Assembly (NCBI RefSeq): GCF_002899455.1
Contig: NZ_PPFB01000001.1
Coordinates: 744,001-808,000 of the forward strand
From: Streptomyces sp. DH-12
GTDB lineage: Bacteria; Actinomycetota; Actinomycetes; Streptomycetales; Streptomycetaceae
DNA: 64,000 nucleotides
Direction: 5' to 3'
This document shows, one piece after another, positions 28,101-38,517 of this stretch. Under the pieces are notes generated by a model. It saw nothing but the letters and a program-made list of their open reading frames with translations, did not search any database and was not told the origin of the DNA. The first letter of the stretch is position 1. Every line of letters begins with the position of its first letter. A program made the position numbers and the translations under genes.

Positions 28101-31100
28101 GTACGGCGGCCCGGCGCTGCACCGCGAGCAGCGGCTCGGGCACGTCCTCCCACACCACCCGCGCGCGCAGCACCGGGGTGCGGTCGGTGATCCGCTGCCA
28201 GGCGTCGGCCAGCACCGCCGGGTCGGGCACTCCGTCCAGGACGAACGTCAACTGCTGGAAGTACACGCCGCGGTCGGCCTGGGAGAGCCGGTGGAAGAGC
28301 ATGCCGGCCTGGGTGGGCGTGAGCGGGTGGACGTCCTCCAGGCCCGCCGGGTCCTCCCCCGCGATCCGGTCGACCTGGGTCTGGTCGAGCCGGGCCAGCG
28401 GGAAGTCCGAGGGGGTGCGTCCGGCGGCGCCGGGACGGGCCGCGTGCCGGGCGAGACCGGCCAGCGCGTCGGCGTAGCGTTCCGCGAGATCCGCGACGGT
28501 CTCCGGGCGGTGCAGCCGGCCGGAGTAGAACCAGGTGAACTCCAGGCTGTCCCCGTCGAGCCGCCCCACCACCTCCAGGGGGTGCGGGCGCGTCGAGGCG
28601 GGGTCGGCGTCCAGCTCCAGCGGACGGGCCAGCCCGCGGAACAGGCCCTCCGCGGAGGTCTCGGACAGGCCGAACCGGCCGAGGTAGTTGAAGCTGATCT
28701 GCGCGCTGGTCGCCGGGAGCGGTGCGCCGTCGAGGCCCGGCAGGGTCAGGGCGCCGTGGCCGATGCCGTGCCGGGGCACGGCGCGCAGGTGTTCCTTGAC
28801 CCGCTTGAGCACGCCGTCCCAGTCGTCCTCGGGCGGGACGGCCAGGGCGACCGGGTGGCGGGTGGTGAACCAGCCGACGGTGCGGCTGGTGTCGACGTCG
28901 GCGAACAGGTCCTCGCGGCCGTGACCTTCGACGTCGACCAGGACCCGCTCGTGGCCGCTCCAGCCGCACAGCACCCGGCCGAGCGCGGCGAGCAGGACGT
29001 CGTTGGCCCGGGTGCGGTACGTCTCGGGGAGGGTTCGCAGCAGCAGGTCGGTGTCCTCGGGGCCGATCCGCACCGTCACCGAGCGCTGGGAGGCGTAGGT
29101 GTTGGCGCCGTCCCGGTCCGCAGGCAGGGCGGCCGGGGCGCCCTCGGTCTCCCGGGTCCAGTACGCCTTCTCCGCGGCGAAGCCGCCGGCGGCGGTGTGC
29201 GCGGCCAGCCGCTCGGCCCACTGCCGCAGCGGTGAGGACTTGCGGGGCAGCGCTGCCGCGCCGTCGCGGCCGTCACGGCGTGCGTGGTAGGCGTGTTCGA
29301 GGTCTTCCAGGAGCAGGCGCCAGGAGACGCCGTCCACGACGAGGTGGTGGACCGACAGGTGCAGGACGGGCGGCCGTCCGTCGCCCCGGTCGTGCAGGAC
29401 GGCGCGCAGCAGCGGGCCGTGGGCCAGGTCGAACGGGCCGAGGTGCGGGGAGTCGGTGTCCGGGCCGGTGTGGCGGGTGAGGCGGCAGCGCGCGGCCGGG
29501 CCGTCGATCAGCCACCGTACGCCCGCCCCGTCGGCAAGGAAGCGGGACCGCAGCGCGTCGTGGTGGGCGACCACGTCGTCCAGTGCGGCTTGGAGCGCGC
29601 TCTCGTCGACGTCGGCGGGCAGGTCCAGCGACAGCGTCTGGGCGAAGTGCCCGGCCCGCTCGGCGGCGCTGTCGAACAGCCAGTGCTGGATGGGCGTCAG
29701 CGGCGCGGTGCCGGTGGCCTCGACGGGGGCGGCCGGAGCGGCCCCGCGCCGGCTGCCGGCCTCGTCGGCGCGGCGGGCCAGGGCGGCGAGCGTCTGGTGC
29801 TGGTACAGGTCCCGCGAGCTGATCGTCAGGCCCGCCTGCCGGGCCCGGGCCACGACCTGGATGCTGAGGATGGAGTCCCCGCCCAGCGCGAAGAAGTTGT
29901 CGTCGGCGCCGACCCGCTCCACGTGCAGGACACCGGCCCAGATGGCGGCGAGGGTCCGTTCGGTGGCCGTGCGGGGCGCGACGTGACGGGCGGCGCGTTC
30001 GGCGGGCGCCGGGTCGGGGAGCCGGCCGCGGTCCAGCTTGCCGTTGGGGTTGAGCGGCAGGGCGGGCAGCACCACGACGGCCGAGGGCACCATGTACTCG
30101 GGCAGGGTGCGCCCGAGGGCACGGCGTACGGCCTCGGGCTCCACGGTGGCACCGGGCGCGGGGACGACGTACCCGGCGAGGCGGCGGTGGCCGTCGGCGT
30201 CGCGGACGGTGGCCGCGGCCTCGGCGACGCCCGCGCAGCCGCGCAGGGCCTCCTCGACCTCGCCGAGTTCGATGCGGAAACCGCGCACCTTGACCTGCTG
30301 GTCGAGGCGGCCCAGGTACTCCAGCTGGCCGTCGGCGCTCCAGCGCACCAGGTCGCCCGTGCGGTACATGCGCTCCCCGGGAGCGCCGAACGGGTCGGCG
30401 ACGAAGCGGGCGGCGGTCAGGCCGGGGCGGTGCAGGTACCCGCGCGCGAGTCCGCCGCCGCCGAGGTACAGCTCGCCGGTGACGCCCGGCGGCTGGGGGC
30501 GCAGCAGACAGTCCAGGACATAGGCGCGGGTGCGGGCGATGGGACGGCCGATGGGCGGAGCCTGCTCGGGGACGGTGCCGCCGGCGAACCAGGCGGTGGC
30601 GTAGACGGTTGCCTCGGTGGGGCCGTAGATGTTCGCCACCTCGGCCGCGGGCATCGCGTCCTTGAGGTCCCGGACGGTGCGGGCGGGCAGGGCCTCCCCG
30701 GCAAGGACGACGGTGTCCGCCTCCAGGGCGCCGTCGCCGACGAACACCCGGGACAGCGCGGACGGCACGCCGCTGAGGAGTCCGGCCCGGCCCGGCCGGG
30801 AACCGTCGGTGAGATCGGCCAGCGCGGTGAGGTCGGCGATCACCTCGACACTGCCGCCGGCCGTCAGGGGGCACAGCAGCTCGAAGACGGACACGTCGAA
30901 GTTGAGGGAGGTGGAGGCGACGACATGGGAGAAGCCGCGCGCTCCGAACGTGTCCCGGGCCCAGGCTGCCAGCGCGGCCACGCTGCGGTGGGTGACGACC
31001 ACGCCCTTGGGCCGGCCGGTGGAGCCGGAGGTGTAGATGACATAGGCGGGGTGGGACGCGTGGAGGGGCGCCGTGCGGTCGGCGTCGGTGAGGTCGGCAT

Positions 31101-34100
31101 CCGTGAGGTCGGCTTCGGCGCCGGCCGGGTCCGCGAAGCCGGCCGCGGTGCCGGCCGGGGCGTCGGTCGTGGTGCCGGTGACGAAGGGCGCCACGTCCTC
31201 CAGCAGCAGCGGCTCGCAGTCCTCGGGCAGCGCGTGCGCGGTCTCCCGGGTGGCGAGGACGAGGGCAGGGGCCGCGTCGGTGAGCATGAAACGGATGCGC
31301 TCGGCCGGGTAGGCGGGGTCGACGGGCAGGTAGCCTGCGCCCGACTTCAGGACGGCCCACAGCACCGGCAGCAGGCCGGCGGTGCGCGGCAGGCACAGTG
31401 CGACCAGGGACTCCGGTCCCGCGCCGCGCGCCGCGAGCAGGCGGGCGAGCCGGTTGGCGCGCCGGTTCAGGCCGGCGTAGTCCAGCCGGACGTCGCCGCA
31501 GGTCACGGCGGTCCGGTCAGGCGTCCTGGTCACCTGCTCCTCGAACAGCGCGGGGAGCGTGGTGTCGGCGGCCGGGTCCGCGGCCGTCGCGGGCGGGTTC
31601 CAGGAGTCGAGGAGCACGCGCCGCTCGTCGTCGGACAGCAGCGGGAGGTCGGCCAGCGTCCGCTGCGGGCCGTCCGCCATGCCTTCGAGCAGGTGGTGCA
31701 GGTGTCGGGCCATCCGGGCCACGGTCGCCGCGTCGAACAGGTCCGTGTTGTACTCGACCGTCAGCTCGTGCCCGCCGTCGGCGCGCGGCGCGAACTCCAG
31801 CACCAGGTCGAAGCGGGCGGCCGGGCGGGGCAGCGGGTGGTCGTCGATGCGCAGTCCGGCGGCGACCGGCGGCCGGGCGGGGGCGGCCTGCTGGACCACC
31901 AGCGCCTGCACCAGCGGGGTGCGGCTGGGGTCGCGGGGCGGGGCCAGCTCCTCGACCACCCGGTCGAAGGGCGCGCCGTCGTGGGCGAACGCGTCCAGCA
32001 CGGTCGCGCGCATGCTCTGCACGAACCGGTCGACCGTGACGGCGTCGTCGACCTCGCCGCGCAGCACGACGGTGTTGGCGAAGAAGCCGGTCACGTCCTC
32101 GAGTTCGCGGCGGTCCCGACCGTTGGTGACGGTGCCGAAGGCGATGTCCCGCTGTCCCGAGTGGCGGGCGAACAGCACGGCCGCCGCCGCGGCGAACACC
32201 GTGAAGACGGTGGTGTCGCGGCCCGCGGCCAGCTGCCGCAGCCGGTCCACCAGGTGGCGCGGCACGTCCTGGCGGTGGGCGGCGCCCGCGGTGGTGCGCA
32301 CCCCGGGGCGCGGCCGGTCGGTGGGCAGCTCGAGCTGCTGGAGGCCGGCGAGGTGGCGTCTCCAGTAGGCGAGGTCGTCGGCGTGGGCGTCGGCCGTGTG
32401 CCGGCCGCGCTCCCACAGCGCGAAATCCGGGTACTGCACCGCCTGTTCGGGCAGCCCGTCGGGTTCGCCGGCGGCCTCCGCGCGGTAGAGGGCGGCCAGG
32501 TCCCGGGTCAGGACGCCTACCGACCAGCCGTCGGTGACGATGTGGTGCTGGGCCAGCAGCAGCACGTGGTCCTCGGGTGCCCGGCGGACGAGCAGCGCCC
32601 GTGTCAGGGGCCCGGTCGTCAGGTCGTGGGGGCGGCGCAGTTCCTCGGTCAGCAGGCGCTCGACGGCGCTGTCCCGCCGGTCGGCGGGCACGTGCCCGAC
32701 ATCGGCGGTGCGCAGCGGCAGGTCCGGCTCGGAGGCGACGAGTTGGACGCCCTGCCCGTCGACCGTGGCGAAGGTGGTGCGCAGGGAGTCGTGGCGGGCG
32801 GCGAGCCGGTGCAGGGCGCGTTCCAGGGCAGGCGTGTCGAGGGGGCCGCGCAGGCGCAGCGCGACGCCGGTGTTGTATTCGGTGCCGCCGTCGGTGAGGT
32901 CGTCGAGGAACCACAGGCGCCGCTGGGCGCTGGAGAGCGGGACGGGTTCCGAGCGCGGGGCGGCGGGGATCGGCTCCGGCGGGGCGGCGCACGGTTCGGC
33001 GGTCAGCGGGGCGAGCGCGGAGACGGTCCGCGCGGTGAACACGTCGCGCAGGGTGAGCCGGGCGCCGGATGCCTCCCGGATGCGGGTCAGCACGCGGGCC
33101 GCGAGGATCGAGTCGCCGCCGAGGTCGAAGAAGTCGTCGTCGATGCCGACGGTGTCCACGCCGAGGACGTCGGCCCAGATCGCGGCCAGGGTCCGTTCGC
33201 CGTCGGTGCGCGGTGCGACGTGCCGCTCGGTCGGCGCCGCACCGGGGGCGGGCAGTGCCCTGAGGTCGGTCTTGTTCTGCGGGGTGAGCGGCAGCGCGTC
33301 CAGCACGACGATCGCGGAGGGCACCATGTGCGCGGGCAGCGCGGCGGCGAGGGCGGCGCGCAGCCGGGCCGGCTCGGGTCTGCGGGCGGGGGCGGCGGGG
33401 GTGACGTAGCCGATGAGCCGGCCGCGGCCCGGCTCCTGGTCACGGACCACGACGACGGCCTCGCGGACCTGCGGGTCCCGGGTCAGGGCGGCCTCGATCT
33501 CGCCGGGTTCGATGCGGAAGCCTCGCACCTTGACCTGCCGGTCGGCGCGGCCGAGGAACTCCAGCTCGCCGTCGCCGCGCCGGCGTACCCGGTCGCCGGT
33601 GCGGTAGAGACGGGCGCCGGCCGGCCCGAAGGGGTGGGCGACGAACCGTGTCGCGGTCAGTCCGGGGCGGTTGAGGTAACCGCGGGCCAGACCGTCGCCG
33701 CCCACGTACAGCTCGCCCTCGCCGCCGGGCGGCACCGGGCGCAGTGCCGCGTCCAGGACGTGTGCCTCGGTGCCGGGCAGCGGGCCGCCGATGGTGGGCG
33801 TCCCGGTGCCCGCGGTCAGGGGTCCGGTCCAGGTGGCGACGATGGTGGCCTCGGTCGGCCCGTAGGAGTTGATCATGCGGCGGCCGGGGGCCCACCGGTC
33901 GACGAGGGCGGCCGGGCACGCCTCGGCGCCGACGATCAGGGTGCGCAGCGACGGCAGACCGCCGAGGTCCGCCGGGTCGGGCAGGGTGGCGAGGGCCGCC
34001 GGCGGTATGAGGGTGTGAGTGATGCGGTGTTCGGCCAGGACGGCGGCCAGTTCGTCGCCCAGCCAGGGCCCGTGCGGCGGGACGACCAGCGTGGCGCCGG

Positions 34101-34776
34101 ACAGCACGGAGATGAACAGCTCCAGCACGGAGGCGTCGAAACTGGGCGAGGAGAACTGCAGCACGCGGTCGCCGGGGCCGACGGCGTAGCGTTCGGCGGC
34201 CGCCGCGGCGAAACCGGCGATGCCCCGGTGGGTGACGGTGACGCCCTTGGGGGTGCCGGTGGAGCCGGAGGTGAAGATGACGTACGCGGCATGGTCGGGC
34301 AGTACCGGGGGCGCGGGCGCGGTCGCCTCGCGGTCCTCGTCGTCCAGCAGTGCGCGGACCCGGTCGTGGTCGTCCAGGACGACGGCCGGTGCGGCGTCGG
34401 CGAGCATCAGTTCCCGCCGTTCGGCGGGGTAGTCGGGATCGACGGGCAGGAAGGCGGCGCCGGTCAGGGCCACGGCCAGCTCGGCGGCGATCAGTTCCAT
34501 CGAGCGCGGCAGGACCAGTGCCACCGTCCGCTCCGGTCCGGCGCCGTTCGCGGCGAGGTGGGCGCCGAGCAGGCGGGCCCGCCGGGCGAGTTCGCCGTAC
34601 GACCAGGTGCGGCGGCCGTCGGTCACCGCGGGGGCGTGCGGGTCGCGCGTCACCCAGCCGGTGAACACCTCACGGAGCGGGACGTGCCGTGTGGCGTGGT
34701 CGGCACGGGCCGGCGGGACGGGACCGGCCGCTGGGGAAGCGGGCGTGGCGGGGCGCGGGGCGTGCAGGTCCGTCAT
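16123..34776 (-). CDS. Nonribosomal peptide synthetase, modules 1 to 5
   Basis: A 6217-residue cytosolic assembly-line subunit. Domain order is A-T, C-A-T-E, C-A-T-E, C-A-T-E, C-A-T. The open frame extends further upstream, but the ATG at 34776 follows GAAGGAC and begins just before the first adenylation domain. Landmarks: T1 [12 protein letters not shown] near residue 554, C2 HHIVTDGWS near 747, E2 [10 protein letters not shown] near 1815, C3 DHLILDGWS near 2286, E3 [10 protein letters not shown] near 3331, C4 HHVLLDGWS near 3800, E4 [10 protein letters not shown] near 4844, C5 HHVLLDGWS near 5312, T5 ALGGDSLRA near 6159. There is no starter C, formyl or acyl-ligase domain, so the peptide should begin with a free amino group. 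C2 is LCL and C3 to C5 are DCL, exactly as the epimerase positions require. It ends on a bare T domain and hands over to the co-transcribed second NRPS. Confidence 0.98.
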   Translation of the reverse strand: MTDLHAPRPATPASPAAGPVPPARADHATRHVPLREVFTGWVTRDPHAPAVTDGRRTWSYGELARRARLLGAHLAANGAGPERTVALVLPRSMELIAAELAVALTGAAFLPVDPDYPAERRELMLADAAPAVVLDDHDRVRALLDDEDREATAPAPPVLPDHAAYVIFTSGSTGTPKGVTVTHRGIAGFAAAAAERYAVGPGDRVLQFSSPSFDASVLELFISVLSGATLVVPPHGPWLGDELAAVLAEHRITHTLIPPAALATLPDPADLGGLPSLRTLIVGAEACPAALVDRWAPGRRMINSYGPTEATIVATWTGPLTAGTGTPTIGGPLPGTEAHVLDAALRPVPPGGEGELYVGGDGLARGYLNRPGLTATRFVAHPFGPAGARLYRTGDRVRRRGDGELEFLGRADRQVKVRGFRIEPGEIEAALTRDPQVREAVVVVRDQEPGRGRLIGYVTPAAPARRPEPARLRAALAAALPAHMVPSAIVVLDALPLTPQNKTDLRALPAPGAAPTERHVAPRTDGERTLAAIWADVLGVDTVGIDDDFFDLGGDSILAARVLTRIREASGARLTLRDVFTARTVSALAPLTAEPCAAPPEPIPAAPRSEPVPLSSAQRRLWFLDDLTDGGTEYNTGVALRLRGPLDTPALERALHRLAARHDSLRTTFATVDGQGVQLVASEPDLPLRTADVGHVPADRRDSAVERLLTEELRRPHDLTTGPLTRALLVRRAPEDHVLLLAQHHIVTDGWSVGVLTRDLAALYRAEAAGEPDGLPEQAVQYPDFALWERGRHTADAHADDLAYWRRHLAGLQQLELPTDRPRPGVRTTAGAAHRQDVPRHLVDRLRQLAAGRDTTVFTVFAAAAAVLFARHSGQRDIAFGTVTNGRDRRELEDVTGFFANTVVLRGEVDDAVTVDRFVQSMRATVLDAFAHDGAPFDRVVEELAPPRDPSRTPLVQALVVQQAAPARPPVAAGLRIDDHPLPRPAARFDLVLEFAPRADGGHELTVEYNTDLFDAATVARMARHLHHLLEGMADGPQRTLADLPLLSDDERRVLLDSWNPPATAADPAADTTLPALFEEQVTRTPDRTAVTCGDVRLDYAGLNRRANRLARLLAARGAGPESLVALCLPRTAGLLPVLWAVLKSGAGYLPVDPAYPAERIRFMLTDAAPALVLATRETAHALPEDCEPLLLEDVAPFVTGTTTDAPAGTAAGFADPAGAEADLTDADLTDADRTAPLHASHPAYVIYTSGSTGRPKGVVVTHRSVAALAAWARDTFGARGFSHVVASTSLNFDVSVFELLCPLTAGGSVEVIADLTALADLTDGSRPGRAGLLSGVPSALSRVFVGDGALEADTVVLAGEALPARTVRDLKDAMPAAEVANIYGPTEATVYATAWFAGGTVPEQAPPIGRPIARTRAYVLDCLLRPQPPGVTGELYLGGGGLARGYLHRPGLTAARFVADPFGAPGERMYRTGDLVRWSADGQLEYLGRLDQQVKVRGFRIELGEVEEALRGCAGVAEAAATVRDADGHRRLAGYVVPAPGATVEPEAVRRALGRTLPEYMVPSAVVVLPALPLNPNGKLDRGRLPDPAPAERAARHVAPRTATERTLAAIWAGVLHVERVGADDNFFALGGDSILSIQVVARARQAGLTISSRDLYQHQTLAALARRADEAGSRRGAAPAAPVEATGTAPLTPIQHWLFDSAAERAGHFAQTLSLDLPADVDESALQAALDDVVAHHDALRSRFLADGAGVRWLIDGPAARCRLTRHTGPDTDSPHLGPFDLAHGPLLRAVLHDRGDGRPPVLHLSVHHLVVDGVSWRLLLEDLEHAYHARRDGRDGAAALPRKSSPLRQWAERLAAHTAAGGFAAEKAYWTRETEGAPAALPADRDGANTYASQRSVTVRIGPEDTDLLLRTLPETYRTRANDVLLAALGRVLCGWSGHERVLVDVEGHGREDLFADVDTSRTVGWFTTRHPVALAVPPEDDWDGVLKRVKEHLRAVPRHGIGHGALTLPGLDGAPLPATSAQISFNYLGRFGLSETSAEGLFRGLARPLELDADPASTRPHPLEVVGRLDGDSLEFTWFYSGRLHRPETVADLAERYADALAGLARHAARPGAAGRTPSDFPLARLDQTQVDRIAGEDPAGLEDVHPLTPTQAGMLFHRLSQADRGVYFQQLTFVLDGVPDPAVLADAWQRITDRTPVLRARVVWEDVPEPLLAVQRRAAVPVETADWRGLTAAEQDERLRDLLERDRARGVDLTRAPLQRLVLARVSDTAVRVVWSFDHLILDGWSLFQVLSDVFACHAGLSGSAPMTLPERRPFRDYVAWLREHTDGAEGERHWRARLNGLAETTALPFDREPRESHRAESTEAVRVTLPEAVTKSLEDVARTAGLTLNTLVQGAWAVLMSRQAGRDEVVFGTTVSGRPPELPGSDAVTGLFIATLPTRVRVPRDEPLLTWLARLQQEQSEDRRHDHVPLNRMTAYTDLPERAALFDSIVVFENYPVDDDLAAAHGLRLSGLEGIETTNYPLSLVAYPGAELALRLGYDPGLFDAATVERMAEYLTVLLESFATTPRSTPARLSLLTAARREQVLHTWNDTATDAPVTTTADLFAAQVERTPDAVALLAGDERLTYRDLDARATALAGRLAALGVRPEVAVGVLMDRSTALVVAQLALARLGGVYVPLDGRAPADRLRTMLAEAGADLLLTDAEWHGTAADLLPEGRVLRPDLDTGGPAADPATVPRVHPDNVQYLMFTSGSTGNPKGVAVRQRDVAALALDRAFASHDRVLVHSPHAFDASTYELWVPLLRGGTAVLAPPGELDAAAVRHAIAEQGVSSLFMTIGLFRLFAQEDPACLRGAREVWTGGEAVPGAAVRRVLDACPDLTVVDVYGPTETTTFATRRPFRAGDTLPAALPIGRPLDDTRAYVLDGALQPQPPGVPGELYLAGAGLARGYIGRPGATAARYLADPYGPPGGRMYRTGDIVRWGADGDLHFVGRVDDQIKIRGFRVEPAEIEARLTAHPAVAEAVVSVSRHEGRKRLVAHLVPALGAAVPQTAELRAHVAAELPDYMVPAAFVPLAELPLTTNGKVDRRRLPAPEWSAATDSAHRAPRTEAEQVLAGIWAELLGVEHVGLDDHFFMLGGDSIVSIQVVSRARTAGLALTPRDLFRHPTLAALAAASTGAAATVAGTGPVAGEVPLTPIQRWFLDAALPRPEYFNQSVVVETGEDVDPAALHAALAALWSHHDALRARFTRATDGTWRQEYASADADVPELLRVHGLSGQDADVAAQAEARLTHEAHTGFRLDTGPLIAARLFTGGGRPPRLLLTAHHLIVDGVSWRVLLEDLETAYRQAGNGEPVRLPRRTTSVREWVRRLTARTGEADLAAQRAHWADVSRHCAAPLPEDLDGGNTVADLRAVTVRLDRRRTEDLLRKVPGVYRTRVDDVLLTALGRVLADWTGRSTVAVGLEGHGREDQHFDDLDLSRTVGWFTSLFPVALDLPDGDWGTALKAVKEQLRAVPDRGIGYGALRHLAGDEHLAGAPLPGISFNYLGRFDWSAADAELVRAVPGGLDGAEDPGAPRPHLLDVVARVEDDQLKITWHYSGGRHREETVASLAEGMLRSLEEIVAHCAAPRAGGRTPSDFPLARLDQAAVDRVVGDGRGVEDVYPLTPMQAGMLFHSLMDPQGRTYVNQVQVVLHGVTDPHALAGAWQDTADANAILRTRLVWQETAEPLQVVETRAAVPVTHHDWTGRTPEWCARETEALLAADREAGIDLGAAPLMRLALIRLAPDRVRMVWTFHHVLLDGWSAAQVFDEVCERYAARTAGRRPQVPDRARFARYLEWLAVQDTARAEQHWRDTLAGFAVPTELPRDRRPADTHGASSSGTVRIALGTEVSARLRDTAQRAGLTVNTVLQGAWGLLLHHYGGGDDVVFGTTVSGRPAELPGVTSMVGLFINTLPTRLRVDRRRPVLEWLRELQAAQAESRRHDFVSLAQLQSWSEVPGGTGLFDSIVVFENYPFDVGALARHGLAVEQERDVEPTSYALSVVVAPGDDVTVSLDYDPAAFDTATVEGIGASLRTLLTQFAADADRSLADLAPLEPADGRRLLDRLAGPGARLPRRTLPDAFADQVARTPDAPAVSSGADHLTYRQLDERANRLARLLIEAGAGPERFVALALPRTADLIVALLAVLKSGAAYLPVDPGYPAERIAFLFEDVRPDAVITSAETSARLPDGPYTRIALDDPDGAARLAAASAAPVGDGERRGRLLPDHPAYVIHTSGSTGRPKGVVVPHASVVALTDWAAAEFTGRGLAHVVASTSLNFDVSVFEIFSPLLAGGRVEVVRDLLALAERSEPWRAGLLSAVPSALGRLLAEDTVHVGADTVVLAGEALPARAVQQVRAAVPGCRVMNIYGPTEATVYATAFTCDPADPDRVPPIGRPVGGARAYVLDARMRPVPVGAPGELYLAGTGVARGYLNRPGLTAGRFLADPFGPPGSRMYRTGDLVRWTADGDLLYLGRTDDQVKVRGFRIELGELEAALARHPQVAAAAARVVEHGGHKRLVGYAVPRAGDLPAPAELREFLARTLPDHLIPAAVVPLERLPLGATGKLDRRALPEPVWSAAVTPQDTRPPRTATEQTLAAIWAQVLGVPEVGATENYFALGGDSILGIQIVSAARRAGLTLTPRHLFAHQTIAELAAAVDTSPAGPATATADQGPVVGDVPLTPVQHWLFDTLTGDPARFTQAVSFEAAPDTDETLLRAALAAVLEQHDALRMRYEPSGDGRWRQMGTPPGAAPHLEVHRAPEEPADVAAELCSAFDLAGGPLLKAALCHRDGDRPPVLLLAAHHLVVDAVSWRVILEDLEAAHRALRAGGTPDLGAKTTSFRDWARRLAAYTADGGFDDEVAHWSALHPTDLPTDRPGGNTAADEETVTVALGAEETRRLLTEVPDAYRTRVNDVLLTALGRVLARWTEQDRVVVALEGHGREDLFDGVDLSRTVGWFTTMYPVGLDVPRGADLGTALKTVKENLRAVPRGGVGYGALRHLHPTAGAALPALPQVGFNYLGQQDRNGGGEGLLRAPHEGLTGGMDRSAQRPHLIDVLGRVTDRRLEFTWSYSRAVHRPETVARLAEETAEELRRIVAHCAEPGAGGRTPSDFPLAALDQAAVDRLVGDGHDVTDVYPLTPTQTGMVVHGMDEPGEGLYVEQITFVADGVRDPALLADAWQRVVDATPVLRTAVALTGAPVPLQTVHRRVPLPVTRLDWSDLDPERQENALRRLLDEDRARGIDLDRPPLLRVTLIRLGPDQVRVMWTFHHVLLDGWSVFHVLSDVLEAHAALAAGTEPRLPGRRPFADYAAWLAGRDSAAAEEHWKAALAGYAAPTPLPYDRRPAPGAAARSGTWLTQRLDAAGTARLTDFARRHRLTLNTLVQGAWALLLARSGGERDVCFGTTVSGRPADLPGADTITGLFITTLPARVTVDDSMPCPAWLREVQAARAEDRRFDHVPLTDLHQWSELPAGTALFDSLLVFENYPVGDATAGAHGVRVHGLDAREATNYPLTVVISPGDELTVELGYDPRYFDEATADALAARLMHTLTALAASGDEAPLGAVDVLPPAERHRLLHGPTRPHQAPPPPATLPALIEAAVDRRPAEPALEGDGLTLTFAEAEARANRLAHRLITRGAGPGDIVALVLPRSADMILAQLAVAKAGAAFLPVDPGYPAERVALMLRDARPAVTLTAEEVADLLTAPPDGTPDHRPADADRVRPLHLDDPAYVIYTSGSTGTPKGVVVTHRGLAAFVAAEAAHYQVGAGDRVLAFATPSFDASVLELCMSLPHGATLVVPQQGPLLGDELAGVLRDARITHTLLPPAALATLPPDTPGTLPDLHTLIVGADACRAELVARWSPHHRMINSYGPTEATVVATWSGPLAPDGEAPPIGRALPATAAYVLDARLRPVPDGVPGELWLAGPALARGYLGRPGLTATRFTADPFGPPGARMYRTGDLVRRDARGELHYLGRTDHQLKLRGHRIEAGEVEATLVRHPAVLDAVVSVREDEPGLPRLVAHVLVAPGAEPPAGAELRALAARTLPRPMVPSAFVTMDRFPLTENGKTDRSALPAPAPETRQPDAAHVPPRTPTEEAVAALWEEALETTVGAEDDFFALGGDSLRALLIASRANDTFGVHLTPRDVLVGRTVAALADLVEEQVLSELEDAARGDSDHEER
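16162..19269 (-). other. NRPS module 5: C(DCL)-A-T
   Basis: Approximate boundaries. C5 opens [13 protein letters not shown] with HHVLLDGWS. The adenylation pocket reads D-A-L-L-I-G-S-V-V-K, nearly the same as module 1, so positions 1 and 5 probably take the same or a closely related residue. DALxxG codes are often aromatic, but I do not assign it. There is no epimerase and the subunit ends here. Confidence 0.85.
19282..23814 (-). other. NRPS module 4: C(DCL)-A-T-E
   Basis: Approximate boundaries. The pocket reads D-V-F-S-V-A-I-V-Y-K, identical to module 2, so residues 2 and 4 should be the same amino acid; I cannot name it. E4 has [10 protein letters not shown], with Ala in place of the usual Gly after the Asp. 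Confidence 0.85.
23842..28359 (-). other. NRPS module 3: C(DCL)-A-T-E, aliphatic-like
   Basis: Approximate boundaries. The C3 core reads DHLILDGWS: the first His of HHxxxDG is Asp, but the second, catalytic His and the Asp remain. The pocket reads D-A-Y-F-W-G-V-T-F-K, which resembles Ile/Val-type codes. E3 ([19 protein letters not shown]) should give a D-residue. Confidence 0.82.
28372..32964 (-). other. NRPS module 2: C(LCL)-A-T-E
   Basis: Approximate boundaries. C2 opens [13 protein letters not shown] with HHIVTDGWS. The pocket reads D-V-F-S-V-A-I-V-Y-K, shared with module 4. T2 ([11 protein letters not shown]) precedes a complete epimerase with [11 protein letters not shown] and [10 protein letters not shown]. 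Confidence 0.85.
32977..34704 (-). other. NRPS module 1: A-T initiation module
   Basis: Approximate boundaries. The adenylation domain starts about 25 residues from the N-terminus with nothing in front of it. The pocket reads D-A-L-L-I-G-S-I-V-K. T1 carries [12 protein letters not shown]. There is no epimerase, so residue 1 is predicted L with a free amino group. Confidence 0.85.
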
Positions 34777-34816
34777 CGGGGAGCAGTCCTTCGGGCGGTG
34801 GCGGGGCGCGGACCCG

Positions 34817-34840
34817 GCGCGCCGCTCGCGGGCGGCGCGC
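34817..34840 (-). promoter_or_regulatory. Perfect 9-bp stem-loop ahead of the first NRPS gene
   Basis: GCGCGCCGC and GCGGCGCGC flank a 6-base loop, ending about 40 bases before the NRPS start codon and inside the 194-base gap after the PBP-type hydrolase. No T-run follows on the transcribed strand. It could be an attenuator, an mRNA stabiliser or a weak terminator that sets the ratio of hydrolase to NRPS transcripts. Confidence 0.4.
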
Positions 34841-34928
34841 GGGCACACCGGAGCGGTGCGGGGTCTTCGCCTACGGGGCGGGTGCGTGACGGGTGGCGCG
34901 GGACACGGTCGGACGGCGGCGGTGCGGC

Positions 34929-34977
34929 GCGCGGTGCGGTCAACCGACGGCGGCGAGACGCGCGGTGCGGTCAGCCG
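34929..34977. repeat. Direct repeat of 18 bases, two copies
   Basis: Copies at 34929-34946 and 34960-34977 differ at one base and are offset by 31 bases, about three helical turns. The second overlaps the stop codon of the PBP-type hydrolase. It could be a regulator-binding tandem in front of the NRPS or a chance GC-rich duplication. Confidence 0.4.
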
Positions 34978-36326
34978 GTGCCTGTTCGGCGCGCGGCGCG
35001 CCCGGATATCTGCAGCCGGTCGATGGCCCCGGTGACCGGGTCGCGGTGGAAGCGGCCGCCCGGTTCGAGCCGGCCGGTGGACGGGTCCACCAGGTCGCAG
35101 GACAGGTCCGCGTAGCACACCAGCGGAATGGGGTAGTCGCCGTCGACGGACAGGGTCGGCTTGCCGTCCCCGTCCAGCTTGACCGTGTACTCGATGGCCC
35201 CGTTGCGGTACGTCCCGGCGCAGTCCGTGAGGGTCAGGGCGGGTCCGCGGCGGGTGTCGGCGGACGGGCCGGTGGGCACGCGGATGCCGGTGAGCCGGGC
35301 GAGTTCGGCGGCGATGTCGCGCCACAGGGCGGTGGCGGCACCGGCGTTGCCGGTGAAGGCGACCACGATGCCCGTGTCGGCGTCGGCCCGCAGGTGGCAG
35401 GAGGTGCCCTGGGCGTTGCCGTCGTGGCCCCACCACACCCGGCCGTCCTGCTGGAAGAGGGCGGGGCCCAGGCCCCAGGAGTCCGCCAGCGCGCCGGCGT
35501 CGGCGGCCGGTTCGGGGTGGCGCATCCGGTCGGCGACGGCGGCCGGCAGCGCGGCCGATCGGCCGATCAGGGCTCTGCCCAGGGTGACCAGGTCCTCGGC
35601 GCTGGCCAGCAGGGCTCCGGCGGGGGCCTCCACCGGGGCGAGGTTCTGGTGGGCCGGGCGCACCAGACCCGTGGCCGTGTTGAGGGCGTGGCCGCTGGCG
35701 AGCGGCCGCGAGGGGGCGGTGTCGCCGAGGAACGCGGGGACGATGCCCAGGGGTTCCAGGACGAGCGCCGTCACCGCTTCCTGCCAGGTCATGCCCGTCA
35801 CTTCGGACAGGATGCGGCCGGCGGCGACGTAGCCTGCGTTGGAGTACGAGAATCCGGTGCCCGGCGCGAAGAGGGTGTTCCGGGCGGTCCAGACGGCCGA
35901 GAGGTAGCGGGAGGCGGTGGCGCCGACGGCGCTGTCGGAGTCGGGCCCGGTGGGAAGGCCCGCGGTGTGACTCAGAAGGTGGCGGACCGTCACATCAGGT
36001 AACTCGCCGGGCAAGTCGGGCAGGAGGCCGCTGACGGGCTCGTCCAGGTCGATGTCGCCGTCATCGGCGAGGAGCAGGACGGCGGTGGCGGTGGCGACCT
36101 TGGTGACGGACCCCAGGGGGACGGCCGTCCGCGCGGTGAACGCGGTGTTCGTCAGGGCGTCGGCCGTGCCGGTGTGCAGGCTGACGAGGTGGGTTCCCGT
36201 GTGGACGGCGAGTTGGGCCCCGGGCACGAGGTGTATGCGCGCGAGGGATTCGAGGTGACTGCGCAACTCGTGGTGTGAGACGGCCGATGGCCGGTCGGTG
36301 GTCGGCGCGGCGGTCGAGTAGGTCAT
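34971..36326 (-). CDS. PBP-type thioesterase / serine hydrolase (putative peptide cyclase)
   Basis: A 451-residue protein of the beta-lactamase/PBP fold. The class C-type active-site motifs are all present: SVTK (Ser73, Lys76), YSN (Tyr161, Asn163) and HDG (His301). No signal peptide is seen, so it should act in the cytosol. The C-terminal 100 or so residues form an extra domain, as in stand-alone NRPS-releasing enzymes of the SurE/PenA/WolJ/Ulm16 group, which are about this length. Those enzymes take a peptide from the last carrier protein and close it head to tail, joining an L-residue N-terminus to a D-residue C-terminus. Position directly upstream of the NRPS genes fits that role. The ATG at 36326 follows AGGAG by 10 bases. 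Leu109 is a TTA codon, which suggests bldA dependence. The alternative is a D-amino-peptidase or esterase of the same fold with no role in release. Confidence 0.85.
   Translation of the reverse strand: MTYSTAAPTTDRPSAVSHHELRSHLESLARIHLVPGAQLAVHTGTHLVSLHTGTADALTNTAFTARTAVPLGSVTKVATATAVLLLADDGDIDLDEPVSGLLPDLPGELPDVTVRHLLSHTAGLPTGPDSDSAVGATASRYLSAVWTARNTLFAPGTGFSYSNAGYVAAGRILSEVTGMTWQEAVTALVLEPLGIVPAFLGDTAPSRPLASGHALNTATGLVRPAHQNLAPVEAPAGALLASAEDLVTLGRALIGRSAALPAAVADRMRHPEPAADAGALADSWGLGPALFQQDGRVWWGHDGNAQGTSCHLRADADTGIVVAFTGNAGAATALWRDIAAELARLTGIRVPTGPSADTRRGPALTLTDCAGTYRNGAIEYTVKLDGDGKPTLSVDGDYPIPLVCYADLSCDLVDPSTGRLEPGGRFHRDPVTGAIDRLQISGRAARRTGTG
36000..36002 (-). promoter_or_regulatory. TTA codon in the PBP-type hydrolase
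   Basis: Leu109 is encoded as TTA within G-E-L-P-D. Together with the P450 TTA it points to bldA control of the tailoring and release steps. I saw no in-frame TTA in the thioesterase or in the NRPS genes by eye. Confidence 0.8.
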
Positions 36327-36413
36327 GGGGACGTGACTCCTGGTGAGAGCGGGTGCGGGGAGAGCGGACGCGCCGGCCCCGCGGTGAGCGGTGCGGGGTG
36401 CGCGTCGACGTGC

Positions 36414-37622
36414 TCACGGCCTGGTGACGGCGATCGGCAGGTGGCGTACGCCGACGATGACAGCCGGGTTCTGGTACGTGACGTCGTCGTACGAGGGCAC
36501 CTCGATGTCGGGGAAACGAGCCGTCATCATCCGCAGGGCGATACGGGCTTCCAGTCGGGCCAGGGGGGCGCCGAAGCAGAAGTGGATGCCGTGCCCGAAA
36601 GTCAGATGGGGGTTGGGATCGCGGGCCGGGTCGAAGACGTCCGGCGAGGTGAAGCGGGAGGGGTCGCGGTTGGCGGCCCCCAGGTGGACCATCAGCAGGG
36701 TGTCGGCCGGGATCTCGTGGCCGCCGAGCTCCACGGTCCGGGTGGTGCGCCGGCCCAGCTCGGGGAAGGGCGGGAGCCACCGCAGGACTTCCTCCACTGC
36801 GGCGGGCACCCGGTCCGGGTCCTTGCGCAGTGCGTCGAACGTGCCGGGGTGCCGGTCGAAGGCGACCACGGCGTTGCCGAGCAGCGCGGTGGTGGTGATG
36901 TGCCCGGCGACCAGCAGCAGGGCGACGAAGCCGACGATCTCCTGGTCCTCCAGCCGCGTCCCGTCGACCTCGGCGGAGAGGAGTCTTGTGGTCAGGTCGT
37001 CACCGGGGTCGGCGCGGCGGCGGCGTATGTGGTCCAGCACGTAGCCGTTCATCTCGCGCACGGTCGGGGCGATGGCCTCCAGCGCCCGTTCCAGGTCGGC
37101 CATGTCGAGGCTGTCGCCGAGCTGGTCGCCGCCGAAGAGGGTCGCGGCCCACTCCTGGAACAGCCGGTGGTCCTCGGCGGGGACACCGAGGAGTTCGGCG
37201 ATCACGATGATCGGCAGGGGGTAGGCGAGGGTGTCGACCAGGTCGAAGCGGTCGCGGTCGGCGACACCGTCGAACAGCCGCGCGCAGACGGCCTCGACAC
37301 GAGGTGCGAGTCCGTGGACCACGCGGGGGGTGAAGGCCTGGCTGACCAGGGTGCGGAGCTTGCGGTGCTCCGGCGGGTCCATGCCGACGAAGTTGCCCTG
37401 GGTGAAGGCCTCGAAGTCCTCCTGGGTGGGGGCGATCGGCGTCATGTCGGAGGAGTACGTCGCCGGGTCGGACAGGACGGCAGCGACGCCCTGGTGGTCC
37501 ACGACGTGCCACTGCTGCCGCTCCTCGTCGTACGCCACGGGGCCCGCGTCGCGTAAGCAGCGCCATCTTTCGGGTAACGCGTCGAGTGGCGATTCCGCCC
37601 CGGTCAGTTCTGTGCTTGTCAC
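36414..37622 (-). CDS. Cytochrome P450
   Basis: A 402-residue soluble bacterial P450. The I-helix motif AGHITTT is at 239-245, the K-helix ExxR is Glu278-Arg281, and the haem-binding FGHGIHFCFG loop puts the cysteine ligand at 349. The GTG at 37622 was chosen because AAGGAG lies just ahead; the frame stays open upstream without a ribosome site. It lies 87 bases upstream of the PBP-type hydrolase on the same strand and is probably in one operon with it and the NRPS. It most likely hydroxylates or otherwise oxidises a residue, either on the assembly line or after release; the sequence does not show which. Leu23 is encoded by TTA at 37554-37556, a rare bldA-dependent codon in Streptomyces. Confidence 0.95.
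   Translation of the reverse strand: MTSTELTGAESPLDALPERWRCLRDAGPVAYDEERQQWHVVDHQGVAAVLSDPATYSSDMTPIAPTQEDFEAFTQGNFVGMDPPEHRKLRTLVSQAFTPRVVHGLAPRVEAVCARLFDGVADRDRFDLVDTLAYPLPIIVIAELLGVPAEDHRLFQEWAATLFGGDQLGDSLDMADLERALEAIAPTVREMNGYVLDHIRRRRADPGDDLTTRLLSAEVDGTRLEDQEIVGFVALLLVAGHITTTALLGNAVVAFDRHPGTFDALRKDPDRVPAAVEEVLRWLPPFPELGRRTTRTVELGGHEIPADTLLMVHLGAANRDPSRFTSPDVFDPARDPNPHLTFGHGIHFCFGAPLARLEARIALRMMTARFPDIEVPSYDDVTYQNPAVIVGVRHLPIAVTRP
37554..37556 (-). promoter_or_regulatory. TTA codon in the P450 (bldA-dependent translation)
   Basis: Leu23 is encoded as TTA within R-C-L-R-D. In Streptomyces TTA is read only by the bldA tRNA, which accumulates late, so the codon can delay expression. Confidence 0.8.
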
Positions 37623-38517
37623 CGTTTCTCCTTGGGTGAGAACGCGCAGGCCCGGCGGTGGGTCACCGACGATGCCGTGGTGCGACGACGCCGTGGGCCG
37701 CCGCGGGCAGGGGCGGCCGGCATGCCCGCGGCCACCGGACGTGGCGCCGCAGGACGGCTCTCGCTCCGCGCCACGGGCCGCCCCGCGGCCCGCCCCCGGG
37801 GGCCGGGCCGGGAGCGACCGGCCGGTCCGCCGGCTCACGGCATGCCGGCCCGGGCGTCAGCACATCTGAGGACAGCTTTCGGACGGCGGGGATGCGGCTC
37901 CGAGCGGTCCGGAAGCCCGCCGAGCAGCGGACAGGCCCGCACCTGCGCAGCCTGGCAGCACACACCCCGGGGACCGACGAACAGACATCAACACATCCCC
38001 CCGTGACTTCTCCCGTGCAGCAACCCCGCGCGGGAACTCCCCTGACCCACGATTCCGCACTTCACATGCCAAGAACACGCCTTCGACACGATTCGTCCGG
38101 GCCGAGCGCGCTCACAGTTTTCACGTCGGGTGACGAGATCGCAACCCCCCGAAATCGAAGGGGAGAGCCGTGGGGCGCCTCGCCAAGAAGGGCGTGTATC
38201 CCGGCGTTTCACATTCAAACCTGGTGCTGTCGAAGAGAATTCACACGCCCTCCACACCGCGGGGCACGACCCCCCTCACCCCCGCGACCACCGCCTCGAT
38301 CACACGGCCGTCCACACCACGGGTTTCGGCCAGACCGGGCGCGGGTCGCCCCGGGCCCCGCCGGGTCGTCCGGTCACCGGCACGGCCACGGCGTCGAGGC
38401 CGACCCGGCGCACGCGGAAAACCGAGGACACGCGCGCTCGCCCACGTGCGTGGGCGCCACGTCAAGGAGAGAGCAGCAGTCCGGCGCGGCCCCGGCGCAC
38501 TGCGGGCCCACCGCCCG
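37623..38517. other. Non-coding gap of about 0.9 kb upstream of the P450
   Basis: No open frame here has convincing codon use or a ribosome site. The stretch near 38020-38260 is less GC-rich than its surroundings. It should hold the promoter for the P450-hydrolase-NRPS transcript, and separates it from the type II thioesterase. I could not identify a convincing -35/-10 pair. Confidence 0.5.

Noticed and set aside
34777..35436. Upstream extension of the first NRPS frame to 35436
   Set aside because: The added 220 residues are low-complexity, overlap the cyclase gene in another frame and lack a ribosome site; the ATG at 34776 has one.
37623..37838. Upstream ATG extension of the P450
   Set aside because: The extra residues are Arg/Pro/Gly-rich with no P450 similarity; AAGGAG before the GTG at 37622 decides the start.
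37988..38257. 89-codon minus-strand frame between the P450 and the thioesterase
   Set aside because: Codon use is not Streptomyces-like, there is no ribosome site and no recognisable motif.
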